A stretch of DNA of 5,155 nt from JBEICQ01 sp046297395. GTDB taxonomy: Bacteria; Bacteroidota; Bacteroidia; UBA4408. Where the stretch lies: positions 1 to 5,155 of the forward strand of contig JBKCNM010000030.1 of assembly GCA_046297395.1 (NCBI GenBank). Reading direction: 5' to 3'. This document shows, piece by piece, positions 5,152 through 5,155 of this stretch. The first letter of the stretch is position 1. Every line of letters begins with the position of its first letter. The translations under genes and the position numbers were made by a program. The notes under the pieces were generated by a model that made no database searches, had not been told where the DNA came from, and saw only the letters and a list, made by a program, of their open reading frames with translations.

Positions 5152-5155
5152 GGTG

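Overview
The window looks like chromosomal DNA from a member of the Bacteroidota. The main evidence is a secreted protein with a type IX secretion (Por) C-terminal sorting domain. In addition, two genes are preceded by matches to the Bacteroidota promoter (TTTG, then 19 bases, then TAnnTTTG), and start codons lack clear Shine-Dalgarno sequences. No species can be named from the sequence alone.

Layout. All four supported genes are on the minus strand and form three transcription units with wide non-coding gaps. From right to left they are a two-gene toxin-antitoxin operon (antitoxin 4368-4550, ParE/RelE-type toxin 4081-4380, overlapping by 13 nt), a seven-repeat delta-60 protein exported by type IX secretion (2074-3630), and a solitary AAA_14/DUF4143-type ATPase (507-1694). 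Nothing suggests the three units share a pathway. The antitoxin and toxin clearly work together; the ATPase has its own palindrome-decorated control region.

The gaps are dominated by a dispersed hairpin repeat. Its left arm is CTTTGCGCCCTTTGCGTG-like, its loop T-rich, its right arm CACGCAGAGAACGCAGAG-like, and a GAGGAGG tail follows. Five copies or part-copies (296-452, 1846-1932, 1933-2000, 3940-4026, 4965-5037) all have the same orientation. The three hairpin-bearing copies each lie downstream of a gene's stop codon. In all three, the first base of the left arm is exactly 141 nt from the stop codon, although the sequence between is not conserved throughout. This is the most unusual observation here.

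Other points of interest are two palindromes covering the promoter and start codon of the ATPase gene, a cluster of consecutive potential stem-loops at 4751-4961 with no coding explanation, and short coding-like remnants at 3801-3958 and 4606-4677. The first 290 bases and the last 120 bases hold no gene that can be supported.
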